NCBI GenBank assembly: GCA_037176725.1 | Contig: JAZBRS010000060.1 | Location: forward strand, 59,548,001 to 59,612,000 | Direction: 5' to 3' | DNA from: Posidonia oceanica | Taxonomy: Eukaryota; Streptophyta; Magnoliopsida; Alismatales; Posidoniaceae | DNA length: 64,000 nt | Shown here: one piece after another, positions 21,701-34,563 of the stretch | Position numbering within the stretch: the stretch's first letter is position 1 | Layout of the letters: each line of letters opens with the position of its first letter | The notes under the pieces: generated by a model | What the model saw: the letters and a program-made list of their open reading frames with translations, nothing else | What the model was told of the DNA's origin: nothing | Databases searched by the model: none | Translations under genes and position numbers: made by a program

Positions 21701-24700
21701 ATGTCCGAAACCTATCCTTCTAGTCCATAAGTCCGAAACTTATCACTTTACTTTTCCCTTGCTGTCAATAAGTCCGAAACCTATCCTTCCGATCGATATG
21801 ACCGAAACTTATCACTTTTCTTTTCCTTTGCGGTCGATAGGTCCGAAACCTATCCTCGCGGTCGATAAGTCCTAAACTTATCAATTTTCATTTCCTTTGC
21901 CTTCAATAGGCCCGAAACCTATCCGTCCGGTCGATATGTCCGAAACTTATCACAATTCATTTCCTTTGCGGTTGATAGGTCCATAACCTATCCTTCTTGT
22001 CGATAAGTTTGAAACATATCACTTTTCTTTTCCTTCGTGGTCGATAGGTCCGAATCCTATCCGTCCTGTCGATAAGTCCAAACTTATCACAATTCTTTTC
22101 TTTTGCGGTCGATAGGACCGAAACCTAACATTCTGGTCGATAAGTCCGAAACTTATCACTTTTCTTTTCCATTGCTGTCGATAGGTCCGAAACCAATTCT
22201 TTCGGTCGATAAGTCTGAAACTTATCACTTTTCTTTTCCTTTGCAGTCGATCGGTCTGAAACCTATCCTCCCGGTCGATAAGTCCTATACTTATGACTTT
22301 TCTTTTCCTTTGCGTTCTACAGGCTTGAAACCTATCCTTCCGGTCGATAAGTCTGAAATTTATCACTTTTCATTTCCTTTGCGGTTAATAGGTCCGAAAC
22401 TAATCCTTTCGGTCGACAAGTCCGAAACTTATCACTTTTCTTTTCCTTCGCGGTCGATAGGTCGGAAACCTATCCATCGGGTCGATAAGTCCGAAACTTA
22501 TCACTTTGCTTTTCCTTTGCGGTCGATAGATCCGAAACCTATCCATCCGGTCGATAAGACCAAAACTTATCACTTTTCTTTTCCTTTGCGGTCGATAGGT
22601 CCGAAACCTATCCTTCTGGTCGATAAGTTTGAAACTTATCACTTCCCTTTTCCATTGCAGTCGATAGGTCCGAAACCTATCCTTCCAGTCGATAAGTATG
22701 AAACTAATCACTTTTCTTTTCCTTTGCAGTCGATTTGTCTGAAACTTATCACTTTTCTTTTCGTGTGCGATTGATAGGTCCGAAACCTATCCTTCCGGTC
22801 GATAAGTCCGAAACTTATCACTTCTCATATCCTTTGCGGTCGATAGGTCCAAAACCTATCCATCCAGTTGATAAGTCCGAAACTTATCACTTTCCATTTC
22901 CTTTGCGGTCGATAGGTCCGAAAACTATCCATGCGGTCCTTAAGTCCGAAACTTATCACTTTTCTTTTCCATTGCGGTCGATAGGTCCGAAACTAGTCCT
23001 ACCTGTCGATAAGTCTGAAACTTTTCAAATTTCTTTTCCTTTGCGGTCGATAGGTCCGAAACCCGTCCTTCCAGTTGATAAGTACGAAACTTATCACTTT
23101 TCTTTTCCATTGCGGTCGATAGGTTCGAAACCCATCCTTCCAGTCGATAAGCCTGAAACTTATCACGTTACATTTCTTTTGAGGTCGATAGGTCCGCAAC
23201 CTATCCTTCCGGTCGATAAGTCTGAAACTTATCACTTTTATTTTCCTTTGCGGTCGATAGGTCCAAAACCTATCCTCCCAGTCGATAAGTGCGAAACTTA
23301 TCACTTTTCATTTTCGTTGCGGTCGATAGGTCCAAAACCTATCCGTCCAGTCGATAAGTCCAAAACCTATCAGTATACAATTCCTTCGAGGTCGATATGT
23401 CCAAAACCTATCCTTCCAGTCCATAAGTCCGAAACTTCTCACATTACTTTTCCCTTGCTGTCGACAAGTCCGAAACCTATCCGTCCGGTCGATATGACCG
23501 AAACTTATCACTTTTCTTTTCCTTTGCGGTCGATAGGTCCGAAACCTATCCTCCCGGTCGATAAGTCCTAAACTTATCAATTTTCATTTCCTTTGCCTTC
23601 AATAGGCCCGAAACCTATCCGTCCGGTCGATATGTCCGAAACTTATCACTTTTCATTTCCTTTGCGGTTGATAGGTCCATAACCAATCCTTCTTGTCGAT
23701 AAGTCTGAAACATATCACTTTTCTTTTCGTTCGTGGTCGATAGGTCCGAATCCTATCCGTCCTGTCGATAAGTCCAAACTTATCACAATTCTTTTCTTTT
23801 GCGGTCGATAGGACCGACACCTAACATTCCGGTCGATAAGTCCGAAACTTATCACTTTTCTTTTCCATTGCTATCGATAGGTCCGAAACCAATTCTTTCG
23901 GTCGATAAGTCTGAAACTTATCACTTTTCCTTTTCTTTGCAGTCGATCGGTCAGAAACCTATCCTCCCGGTCAATAAGTCCTATACTTATGACTTTTCAT
24001 TTCCTTTGCGTTCTACAGGCCTGAAACCTATCCTTCCGGTCGATAAGTCTGAAACTTATCACTTTTCATTTCCTTTGCGGTCAATAGGTCCGAAACTAAT
24101 CCTTTCGGTCGACAAGTCCGAAACTTACCACTTTTCTTTCCCTTCGCGGTCGATAGTTCGGAAACCTAGCCTTCGGGTCGATAAGTCCAAAACTTATCAC
24201 TTTGCTTTTCCTTTGCGGTCGATAGGTCCGAAACCTATCCATCCAGTCGTTAAGACCAAAACTTATCACTTTTCTTTTCCTTTGCGGTCGATAGGTCCGA
24301 AACCTATCCTTCCGGTCGATAAGTCCGAAACTTATCACTTCTCTTTTCCATTGCAGTCGATAGGTCCGAAACCTATCCTTCCAGTCGATAAGTATGAAAC
24401 TAATCACTTTTCTTTTCCTTTGCGGTCGATTTGTCTGAAACTTATCACTTTTCTTTTTGTGTGCGATTGATAGGTCCGAAACCTATCCTTCCGGTCGATA
24501 AGTCCGAAACTTATCACTTCTCATATCCTTTGCGGTCGATAGGTCCAAAACCTATCCATCCAGTTGATAAGTCCGAAACTTATCACTTTCCATTTCCTTT
24601 GCGGTCGATAGGTCCGAAAACTATCCATGCGGTCCTTAAGTCCGAAACTTATCACTTTTCTTTTCCATTGTGGTCGATAGGTCCGAAACTAGTCCTACCT

Positions 24701-27700
24701 GTCGATAAGTCTGAAACTTTTCAAATTTCTTTTCCTTTGCAGTCGATAGGTCCGAAACCCGTCCTTCCAGTTGATAAGTACGAAACTTATCACTTTTCTT
24801 TTCCATTGCGGTCGATAGGTCCGAAACCCATCCTTCCTGTCGATAAGCCTGAAACTTATCACGTTACATTTCTTTTGAGGTCGATAGGTCCGCAACCTAT
24901 CCTTCCGGTCGATAAGTCCGAAACTTATCACTTTTATTTTCCTTTACGGTCGATAGGTCCAAAACCTATTCTTCCGGTCGATAAGTTTGAGAATTGTCAC
25001 ATTTCTTTTCCTTTGCGGTTGATAGGACGGAAACCTATCCATCCGGTCGATAAGTCCGAAACTAATCACTTTTCTTTTCCTTTACGGACGATCGGTCGGA
25101 TACCAAACCTTCCAGTCAATAAGTCCGAAACTTATCACTTTTCTTTTCCTTTGTGGTTGATAGGTCCGAAACCTATCCTTCTGGTTGATAAGTCCGAAAC
25201 TTATCACTTTTCTTTTCCTTTGCGGTCGATAGGTCCGAAACCTTTCCTCCCAGTCGATAAGTCCAAAACTTATCAATTTTCATTTCCTTTGTCTTTGATA
25301 GGCCCGAAACCTATCCTTCCGGTCGATAACTCTGAAACTTATCACTTTTCGTTTCCTTTGCGGTTGAAAGGTCTAAAACATATCCTTCTAGTCGATTAGT
25401 CTGAAGCTTGTCACTTTTCTTTTCCATCGCGGTCGATAGGTCCGAATCCTATCTTTCTGGTCGATAAGTCCGAAACTTATCACTTTTCTTTTCTTTTGCG
25501 GTCGATAGGTCAGAAATGTATCCTCCTGGTCGATAAGTCCGAAACATATCACTTTTCTTTTCCTTTGCGGTCGATAGTCCGAAACCAATCCTCCCAGTCG
25601 ATATATCCTAAACTTATCACTTTTCATTTCCTTTGCGTTCTATAGGCTCGAAACCTCTGCTTCCGATCGATAAGTCTGAAACTTATCACTTTTAATTTCC
25701 TTCGCAGTCATTAGGTCCGAAACCAATCCTTCCGGTTGACATGTCCGAAAGTTTTCACTTTTCTTTTCCTTTGCGGTCGTTAGGTCAAGAACCTATCCTT
25801 CAGGTCGATAAGTCCGAATCTTTTCACTTTTCTTTTCCTTCGCGGTCGATAGGTCCGAAACCTATCCATCCGGTCGATAAGTCCTAAACTTATCACTTTT
25901 CTTTTCCTTTGCGGTCGGTAGGTCTGAAACCTATCCTTCCGGTCGATAAGTCTGAAACTTTTCACATTTCTTTCCTTTGTGGTCGATAGGTCTGAAACCT
26001 ATCCATTCGGTCGATAAGTCTGAAATTTATCACTTCTCTTTTCCTTTGCGGTCAATAGGTCTGAAACCTATCCTTTCGGTCTTTAAGTCCGAAACTAATC
26101 ACTTTTCATTACCATTGCGGTCGAAAGGTCCGAAACCTATCCTTTCGGTCGATAAGTTCGAAACTTATCACTTTTCTTTTCCATTGCGATCGATAGGTCC
26201 TAAACCTATCCTTCCAATCGATTAGTCCGAAACTTATCACTTTTCTTTTCCATTGCAGTCGATAGGTCCGAAACCTATCCTTCTGGTCAATAAGTCTGAA
26301 ACTTATCACTTTTCTTTTCCGTTATGGTTGCAAGGTTTGAAACCAATCCATCCGGTCGATAAGTGCGAAACTTTTCACCGTTCTTTTCCATTGCGGTCGA
26401 TAGGTCCGAAACCAATCCTTCCGGTCATTAAGTCCGAAACTTATCACTTTTCTTTTCCCTTGCGGACGATAGGTCCAAAACCTATCCATACGTTCGATAA
26501 GTCTGAAACTTATCACTTTTCATTTCAATTGCGGTCGATAGGTCGGAAACCAATCCTCCCAGTCGATAAGTCCGAAACTTATCACTTTTCATTTCCCTTG
26601 CGGTCGATAGGTCCAAAACCTACCCTTCCAGTCGATAAGTCCGAAACTTATCACTTTCCATTTCCTTTGCGGTCGATAGGTCCGAAACCGATCCTTCCGA
26701 TCCATAAGTCTGTAACTTATCACTTTTCTTCTCCTTTGTGGTCGATATGTCCGAAACCTATCCTTCTAATCAATATGTCCGAAACTTATCAATTTTCATT
26801 TCCTTTGCGGTCGATAGGTCCGAAACCTGTCCTTCCTGTCGATAAGTTAGAAGCTTATCACTTTTCTTTTCCTTCGCGGTCGATTGGTCGGAAACCTATC
26901 CTTCCGGTCGATAAGTCCAAAACTTATCACTTTTCTTTTTCTTTGCTGTCGATAGGTCCGAAACCTATCCTTCCGGTCGAAAAGTTCGAAACTTAATACT
27001 TTTCATTTCTTTTGCAGTCGATTGGCCCGATACCTATCCTACTCGTCATTAAGACCGAAACTAATCACTTTACATTTCCTTTGCGGCCAATAGGTTCGAA
27101 ACATATCCATCCCGTCGAAAAGTCAGAAACATATAACGTTTCTTACCTTTGCGGTCGATAGGTCCGAAACCTATCCTTCCGGTCGATAAGTCCGAAACTT
27201 ATCACTTTTCTTTTTCTTTACGGTAAATAGGTCCGAAACCTATCCTTCCGGTCATTAAGTCATAAACTTATCACTTTTCTTTTCCGTTGCGGTTGATAGG
27301 TCCGAAACCAATCCTTCCGGTCGATAAGTCCTAAACTTATCACTTTTCTTTTCCGTTGCGGTTGATAGGTCCGAAACCTATCCGTTCGGTCTTTAAGTCC
27401 AAAACTAATCACTTTTCATTACCTTTCCGATCGATAGGTCCGAAACCTATCCTTCCGGTCAATAAGTTCGAAACTTATCACTTTTCTTTTCCTTTGCGAT
27501 CGATAGGTCCGAAACCAATTCTTCCAATCGATAAGTCCGAAACTTATCACTTTTCTTTTCCGTTGTGATCGATAGGTCCGAAACCTATCCTTCGGGTCAA
27601 TAAGTCTGAAACTTATCACTTTAATTTTCCTTTGTGGTTGATAGGTCTGAAACCTATCCTTCCGGTCAATAAGTCCGAACTTATCACCTTTATTTTCCAG

Positions 27701-29061
27701 TGCGGTCGGTAGGTCTGATACCTATCCTTCCGGTCGTTAAGATCGAAACTTATCACTTTTCTTTTCCTTTGCAGTTGATAGGTCCGAAACCTATCCTTCC
27801 GTTCGATAAGTCTGAAACTTATCACTTTCTTTTCCTTTGTGGTCTCTAGGTCGGAAACCTATCCTCTCGGTCGATAAGTCCGAAACATATCACTTTCATT
27901 TCCTTTGCGGTTGATAGGTTGAAACCTATCCTTCCTGTCGATAAGTCCAAAACTTTTCACTTTCCAATTCCTTTCCGGTCGATAGGTCCGAAACCTATCC
28001 TTCCGGTCCATAAGTCCGAAACATATCACTTCTCTTTTCCTTTGCTGTCGATAGGTCCGAAACCTATCCTTCCGATCGATAAATCTGAAACTTATCACTT
28101 TTCTTTTCCATTGCAGTCCAAAGGTCCGCAACCTATCCTTCCGTTCGATAAGTCCGAAACTTATCGCTTTTATTTTCCTAAGCGGTCGATAGGTCCGAAA
28201 CTTATCCTTCCAGTCAATAAGTTTGAGATTTATCACTTTTCTTTTCCTTTGCATTTGATGGGTCCGAAACCTATCCTTCCGGTCGATAAGTCTGAAACAT
28301 ATCACTTTTCTTTTCCGTTGCGGTCGATAGGTCCGAAACCTAACATTCCGGTCGATAAGTCTGAAACTTATCACATTTCTTTTGCTTTGCGGTCGATTGT
28401 TACGAAACCAATCCTTCCGGTCAATATGTCTGAAACTTATCACTTTTCTTTTCCTTTGCGGTCGATAGGTCCAAAACCTATCCTTCCGGTCGATAACTCC
28501 GAAACTTATCACTTTTCTTTTCCATTGCGGTCGATCGATCCGAAACCTAACCTTCTGGTCGATAAGTCTGAAACTTATCACTTTTCTTTTCCATTGCGGT
28601 CGATCGATCCGAAACCTATCCTTCCAGTCAATAAGTCCGAAACTTATCGCTTCTCTTTTCCTTTGCGGTCGATAGGTCCGAAACCTATCCTTCCGGTCGA
28701 TAAGTGTGAAACTTATCACGTTACTTTTCCATTGAGGTCGATAGGTCCGCAACCTATCCTTTCGGTCAATAAGTCCGAAACTTATCACATATATTTTCCT
28801 TTGCGGTCAATAGGTCCAAAACCGATCCTTCCGGTCGATATGTTTGAGATTTGTCACTTTTCATTTCCTTTGCGGTTGATAGGTCCGAAACCTATCCTTC
28901 CGGTCGTTAAGTCTGAAACTTATCACTTTTCTTTTCCTTTGCGGTCGATAGGTACGAAACCTAACCTTTCGGTCATTAAGTCCGAAACTTATCACTTTTC
29001 TTTTCCTTTGCGGTCGATTAGTCTGAAACCTATCCTTCCAGTCGATAAGTCCGAAACTTAT
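18737..29061 (+). repeat. 69-bp satellite array, segment E (about 150 units)
   Basis: The unit has two half-repeats: 28 bp containing GATAGGTCCGAAACCTATC and 41 bp containing GATAAGTCCGAAACTTATC followed by the pyrimidine-rich spacer ACTTTTCTTTTCCTTTGC. Each core is a perfect 7-bp stem with a CCGAA loop. Units diverge by a few bases and all have the same orientation. A higher-order period is visible: a marker variant (AGTCCAAAC...ATCACAATTC, then GGTCGATAGGACCG) recurs at 19901, 21004 and 22107, exactly 1,103 bp apart (16 units minus 1 bp), and again at 23803 (1,696 bp later). Since 69 is a multiple of three, frames stay open on both strands for up to 380 codons. This is a property of the repeat, not evidence of protein. 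Confidence 0.95.
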
Positions 29062-32000
29062 TGTTGACACCCCATCTTGGCAGGCTTGGACCACTTGGAG
29101 CCCTCCTGGTGATTGCTGGACTCAAACCTAAACCAAAACCAAACCCTAACCCTCTTCTTTACCCTTCAAAACCAAGCAAACTTGACCTAAGCCTTCACCC
29201 CTCTTCCCGAGCTCAAAACCTAACCAAAATCCATAGGAAAACCCACCAACACACACTTAGCAAACCTACCCAAGAACTTAGAAAATCTCAAACATTAGAC
29301 CATTCCCAAAAACCCTAGAAAACCTAGGCAAAACTCCCCTTTTCTACACCGTAAAACCCCTCCAAAACCTTCTTAGAATCAAACCAAAACTTCAGAACCA
29401 ACACCTCAAACCCTAGACTGCCCACTCACCAATTTTCATCCCATTCCAAGACCTTTAAGACCTCCATTCACCCAAATTATCCTTTTCTCTCTCCGGGATT
29501 ATCATTTTCTCTCTCCTCTCTCTCTCCTGATTATCATCTCTCTTTTCATCCCCTTCTTGCTCCTTTTCTTGCTTGGCTGTGGGCCCCCTTTGTGCTTCTA
29601 TCCTTTCTCTATCTTATTCCTATTTTTACTTTATTTTTAACACTTTCCCTAATTTTCAAAAAATCCTTTTCCTTCAACCTATCTCTTTTCCTTTTATCTC
29701 CCTCTTTTTTCCATTTCTTTCCTCCTTCTCTTTTCCTTTCCTCTCTTTTGCAAAAATCCATAAAAACCCCTAAAAATCTGTAAAACCCCAAAACATAAAA
29801 GAAACAAATCAGAACCCTAAGAAAAACAATTAAAACACATTAAACAAGCAATTAAAAACCTAAACTTAACTAAATCAAGCTAAAAGGAAAACCAAGCATG
29901 TAAGCTAAAAAATGCAAAACAAATCAAAAGAAAACACTGAAAAATCAAGAAAAAAACTAAAATGAAATCAAAACCCACCAAAAGTAAAAACCCCATCAGA
30001 AGAATTAAAAAACAAACCCTAAAAAGAAGAATTAAAAATCAAACACTAAAACAAGTAATTAAAGAAGCAAAAGACTTAACCTAATAAACATAAGAAGAAC
30101 AACATAAAAACTTAAAAAAGGGAAAAGAAAAACACATTTGAAAGATTTAAAAACACCCCATCAAACCAGAAAAATCTAACTAAAAACTTCAAGAAAAATT
30201 AACAAATAAAAATCAAAGCATAATTTAAAAGACTTAAGAAAGAAAAAACCCTAAGAAGACTAAAACTTGAAAACCTGAAAACAATCCTGATTAATACGAA
30301 AATAAATCCTAAAAAATCCTAATCAATGTCCTAAGTATCTAACAAGGGAAACACAATTTTTAAAATAATTTAAAAAAGGTTTAACAAACACTTAATCAAG
30401 TGAAAACTAATTAAAAGCAAAACCAAAGCCCTAAAACCCTAATCAAGCCCAAAACACATTAATCAACCCAAAATGGTCATTAAAAAATCTATTTAAAATC
30501 CTAATTCACAACACAACCTTTCTAGTATTTTTATTTATTTTTAGTTTATTTTTTCCAATTTTATTTCCTCACTTCTCCCTCTCTTTCTTCCTTCTTTCCC
30601 TTTTTTCTTTCCTTTTCTTCCTTACTGGGCCCGTTGGCCCGTTTCTCCCTTCCTCCTTTATTTCTTTTTCTTTTTTCTCGACCCACAGCAGTCCGGCCCG
30701 CCTTCTTCCTCCTTCTTCTTCCTTCTCTCCCTCAGCTTCTTCCTTCTCCTCCCGTGAAGCTGCACAAGACTCCCTCCCCGTTTTTAAATTTAACTTCTTC
30801 CCTCTCCGTCCAATCCAGCACCAGTTCGCCTCGACCTCCTCTCCTCTCAGCACCTTTTCCGGGAGGCTTTAACTGCCTGTCGTCTCGCCGGCTGCTTGTC
30901 TCCCTCAGCAGCAGTGGATCGCGCCGGTGGAATTCGAATTCCCGAGCGCGCGAGCAAGCCGGAGAGCAGCTGATAAAGCCTCAGCATTCGACCCCCTTCA
31001 TTGCCTTTTTTTGCCGTCCGAAAGAGAGAGCTGAGAAATCCAGAGAATTCCCAAGCAAACTTCCCACTCCTTCACCCTCTGAATTCGGTAGAACTTCCCC
31101 TTTTTTTCTCCCCTGAAACCAGCCCGTTCCAGCCTCGAATTCCCTTCCATTTTGATCCCCCAAGTTCACCCAGAAACCCAGCAATCCCCTCCCACCAATT
31201 CCCGGCCATTCCACCCCTCAAGACCACCCCAGTTCACCTGAATCCACCGCAGAGGCTAACTGCAAGCCAACTCCAACCCATTTTGGAATTCCCACCACCA
31301 CAGACCGTCTTATCTTCCCAAATCTTCCTAAGTTACTCGCCTGACCTCCACCTTTCAGAAACACCTAGCCTTCAGCCTTCTCCCCCATCACTGACCGAAA
31401 TCTTCACCACAAACACTTACCCCTCCTTCAGACCAGAAACGAACCCAATCTCCTATCTCACTCCACACTCTCCAGAAATCCAAGCCAATCATCCAGATCC
31501 ACTCCTCGAACTCCCAGCAACTTCCCGGAGGGCTCCATCCAGTCCGACGAGCAGCAACAGTCCCCCCCCACCTCCAGTCACTTTGCCGAACCCAAAAATT
31601 GCCAGATCTTAGCCCGAGCTTCGAAGCTCGCGTCCGGACGTCTGGGAAGCACCGGAAGATCGTCCTGAAGCAGCTCCAACCTCCGCGAGTGCCCGACGAT
31701 CACCGCAGCGACTGGACGAACGTCGCCGGCCAGCTCTGGAACTGCTGAGGTCGGGAGGACATTTCAGACGCGGAGCCAGGTAATTCCCTATACCCTCAGC
31801 TCCCTCTTCTTCCCCTGTTGCTTCTCAGCCCCTTAGAAGTAGGTTCCCGGCCCTCCTGCCCCGTTTCTGCTCGCCGCACCGGTCGTCTTCTCCGGCGCAG
31901 TTCTCCGGTCGTCTCGTCGCTCCGGGCAGCGGAACGCAGCTCTGGTGGTTGCCTCAGGTCCGCACGGGTCTCAGGAACATTCTCCGGCCCTCAGAACGCA

Positions 32001-32167
32001 GCGTCGCTGCGTCGATCGGCCGGACGAAGCTTCTGAAGCTCTGCAGACCTCCGGCGACCGCTCCAGCTCGTTCCAGTCCGCGTCGACCTCCGCCAATCGC
32101 CGTCAGACCTCCGTCAGCGTCGAGAGCACCTCTTCCGATCGTCTGCGCCTCCTCAAGCCCCCTGTGC

Positions 32168-32217
32168 CGGCGGTGGTGAGGTCTGGAAGCTTACTGCTAC
32201 AGTACTCACCTCCGCCG
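32168..32217 (+). other. LTR stem-loop, copy F
   Basis: Arms 32168-32185 (CGGCGGTGGTGAGGTCTG) and 32200-32217 (CAGTACTCACCTCCGCCG) pair at about 15 of 18 positions. Loop GAAGCTTACTGCTA. Confidence 0.6.
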
Positions 32218-33964
32218 ACGATCACTGTACTTTTATTTTCTCAATTATATGGTTTTTGTGTGAATATTGCATGCTTAGCCTAAGTTCTTTCATTTTTGCG
32301 TTTCAGTCCTTATGCCATTTAAGTTGCTATGTTTTCTATTTAAAACCATGCTAAATTGCTCTGAATGTCTGTGTTTTTCAGTATTTTCTTTTCAGTCCTT
32401 TTACTGTGCTGTTTAGTTATAAAATTTTATGCATCAGCCCCTCTGTTTTCAATATTTGCACATAAGTCCTGCAGTAGTTCATTTAATTTAAATGCATTAA
32501 TTTTACCATATCATATTGCATTCTGACCCCCTGTTTTTCTCATTTTTGCATTTTCATCCTCTGCACTGTAGTAACTTAGGTTTTATTTTTTATTTTTGCT
32601 TGTTGCATTGCATTTTCTTCCCTCTGTTTTCTGATTTTTGCATCTAGGTCCATTTTAAATGTACAGTAACTGTTTTCCATGCATTTTTGCTTATTGCATT
32701 GCATTTTCAACCCTGTTTTTTCAAAAAATTGCACATCAGTCCTGTCTTCTGATTTCAGAGCATGTTTACCATATAAAATTGCATATTTAACCCCTGCATG
32801 ATTCAAAAATCACACATAGGTCCTTGCATCCTTTAAAAACCATGTAAAAAGACTGTTTTGCCCCTAAAGTTGCATCTTAGCTCCTATGCTTACAAAATTG
32901 CATGTAGACCCTCCACTTGCATCCCCGGACTTCCCAGAACCCTGTTTTCTGGAAAATTTGCACTTTAGACCCTAGTTTTTTCCAAAATTACACTCTGATT
33001 TCCATTTGTTTTCAAAACTTCTTCTGATGCATACCCTCTTTTCAAAATAGCTTTCTGAGCCCAGTCTTTTGCAAAATAAAGCCCTGCCCTCTCCTGTTTT
33101 CAAAACCCTCCTCAGTGGGCCCCATCCTCTTCAAAAATTTGCATTTAGCCCCCTTCTCTTTTCAAAAATACTTTTGAACTCCTGTCTTTTCCAAGTTTTT
33201 CCCCTTGTCTCTGCTTGCTTTTGCATGCATCCTGCATTCATTTAGCTTTGCATTTTAGCATCCCTTTGCACACACTAAGCACCTTTTAGCTCCCCTTCAC
33301 TTGGGAGGACCTTTTGCACATCCCTAGGACCTCCTGAACACTTAGATCTGCTTTTCTCCCCTATTCTGGCCCTTCTGCCTTGAAGTTGCGATATCTTCCG
33401 ATCCGGCCGTTGGATCTTCTCAAACAAGCTGCCCAGGCGACCGCAGCGAAGCGCTCTTCAGCATGGACCAAGCAGATTTTAGATCAGGCTCTAGGATTTC
33501 CAGGTATGTCCTCCTGAATCCCTGCATTGCATTCATTTGCATGTCATTTGCATAGTTTTCCTCGTTTTCGATTTCTGTCTCTTTGAGCATGTAGAATAGG
33601 ACCTCCCCTTCCTGCTTGGCAACTTAGATCCCCGCTTCGCGTTTCCCCATGCATTTTGTGTTGAGTTTTCCCTGGATTTACCACTTAATGTAACTTTCTT
33701 CCCCCTTTTCCACGATCCGATCGCATCGCGAGCTTTGGGCAGTGTGCGAGACACACCGTGGAATGGTTTAGTGGGAAACGGTCACAAAGGAGTGGTAATC
33801 CCTCCGTTTGCTCACTCTCCCCTTTGTAGGTCTTCACACCTACTCTGTGTGGCCCCGGACAGCGCTTGTTCTCACACATGCGTTGTTCTACTTCCCTTTT
33901 TACTACTTCTAATCTTTTCCTTGCATTTTGCATTCGCACGGCTTTTCCGAGGTTTTATCTTGCT

Positions 33965-34215
33965 GCTTTTGGCACCGTTTTGCGTGCCCGCTCTCGTTTT
34001 GGCACCGTTTTGCTGCCTGCTTTGTCTTTCGCGCCGTTTTGCACGCTCGCCCTGTTTTTGGCACAGTTTTGCGTGCCCAACATCGTCTTTTGCACCGATT
34101 TGCGTGCCGCCTTGCTTTCTCTCTCGTTTTGCGTGTCGATCTTGTCTTTTTTGCACCGTTTTGCACGCTTTCTTGTTTTTCGCCTCGTTTTGCGTGTTTT
34201 ACGCCGTTTTCTTTT
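33965..34215 (+). repeat. 30-bp LTR minisatellite in LTR F
   Basis: About 8 degenerate units centred on GCACCGTTTTGCGTGCC. Far fewer than in LTR C. Confidence 0.75.
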
Positions 34216-34563
34216 GCATGTCGATCGCATTGCATGGTTTTGCCGTTGTTTTGCTTTTTCGCTTGCATTTGCATATAGGGCTGTGATGCTTACTGCCTGG
34301 AGCTCTCACAAGCCAGGTTTCGCCCGGTTCGGAACACAGACAGCGTAGCTGAGCACTTAGACAGCACGTTTACTTCCTTGCTCTGCATCCTCCCACTTAG
34401 AGCACACCTTGAGCATTCATTTAGGCATTCATAGGCACATAGGCATTCAATCCTGCATTTCTCCGCGTATGCGAGCGTAAGCCTAGAAAGACCGATTCTC
34501 GGGCGTGTCGGGGGTGCCTAACACCTTCTCCGCACGTAACAGGAGTCCTTGCCCTGTCTTCTG

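Larger units (their letters stand above)
29062..34563 (+). mobile_element. LTR F, plus-strand LTR with truncated 3' end, inside satellite
   Basis: Starts TGTTGACACC at 29062 directly after satellite (flank CTTAT, 29057-29061) and follows the standard order: GGGCC pair 30624-30641, stem-loop 32168-32217, TATA-like AATTATATGG near 32243, donor CAG|GTATGT at 33503/33504, 30-bp minisatellite about 33965-34215, conserved TGCCTAACACC block 34480-34560. It breaks at TGTCTTCTG (34563), after which satellite resumes with CTGTTGATAGG. Compared with the solo LTR H, the last 289 bp are missing, so no 3' target duplication can be identified. The join has a few bases of microhomology (CTG), consistent with a deletion that removed the LTR end, and any internal region and second LTR. 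Confidence 0.9.

Noticed and set aside
19208..29067. Long open frames (up to about 380 codons) on both strands of the satellite encoding a 23-residue repeat
   Set aside because: The 69-bp unit is a multiple of three and happens to lack stops in several frames on both strands. There is no start context, no shared C-terminus, and stops occur at random unit variants. It is a repeat artefact.
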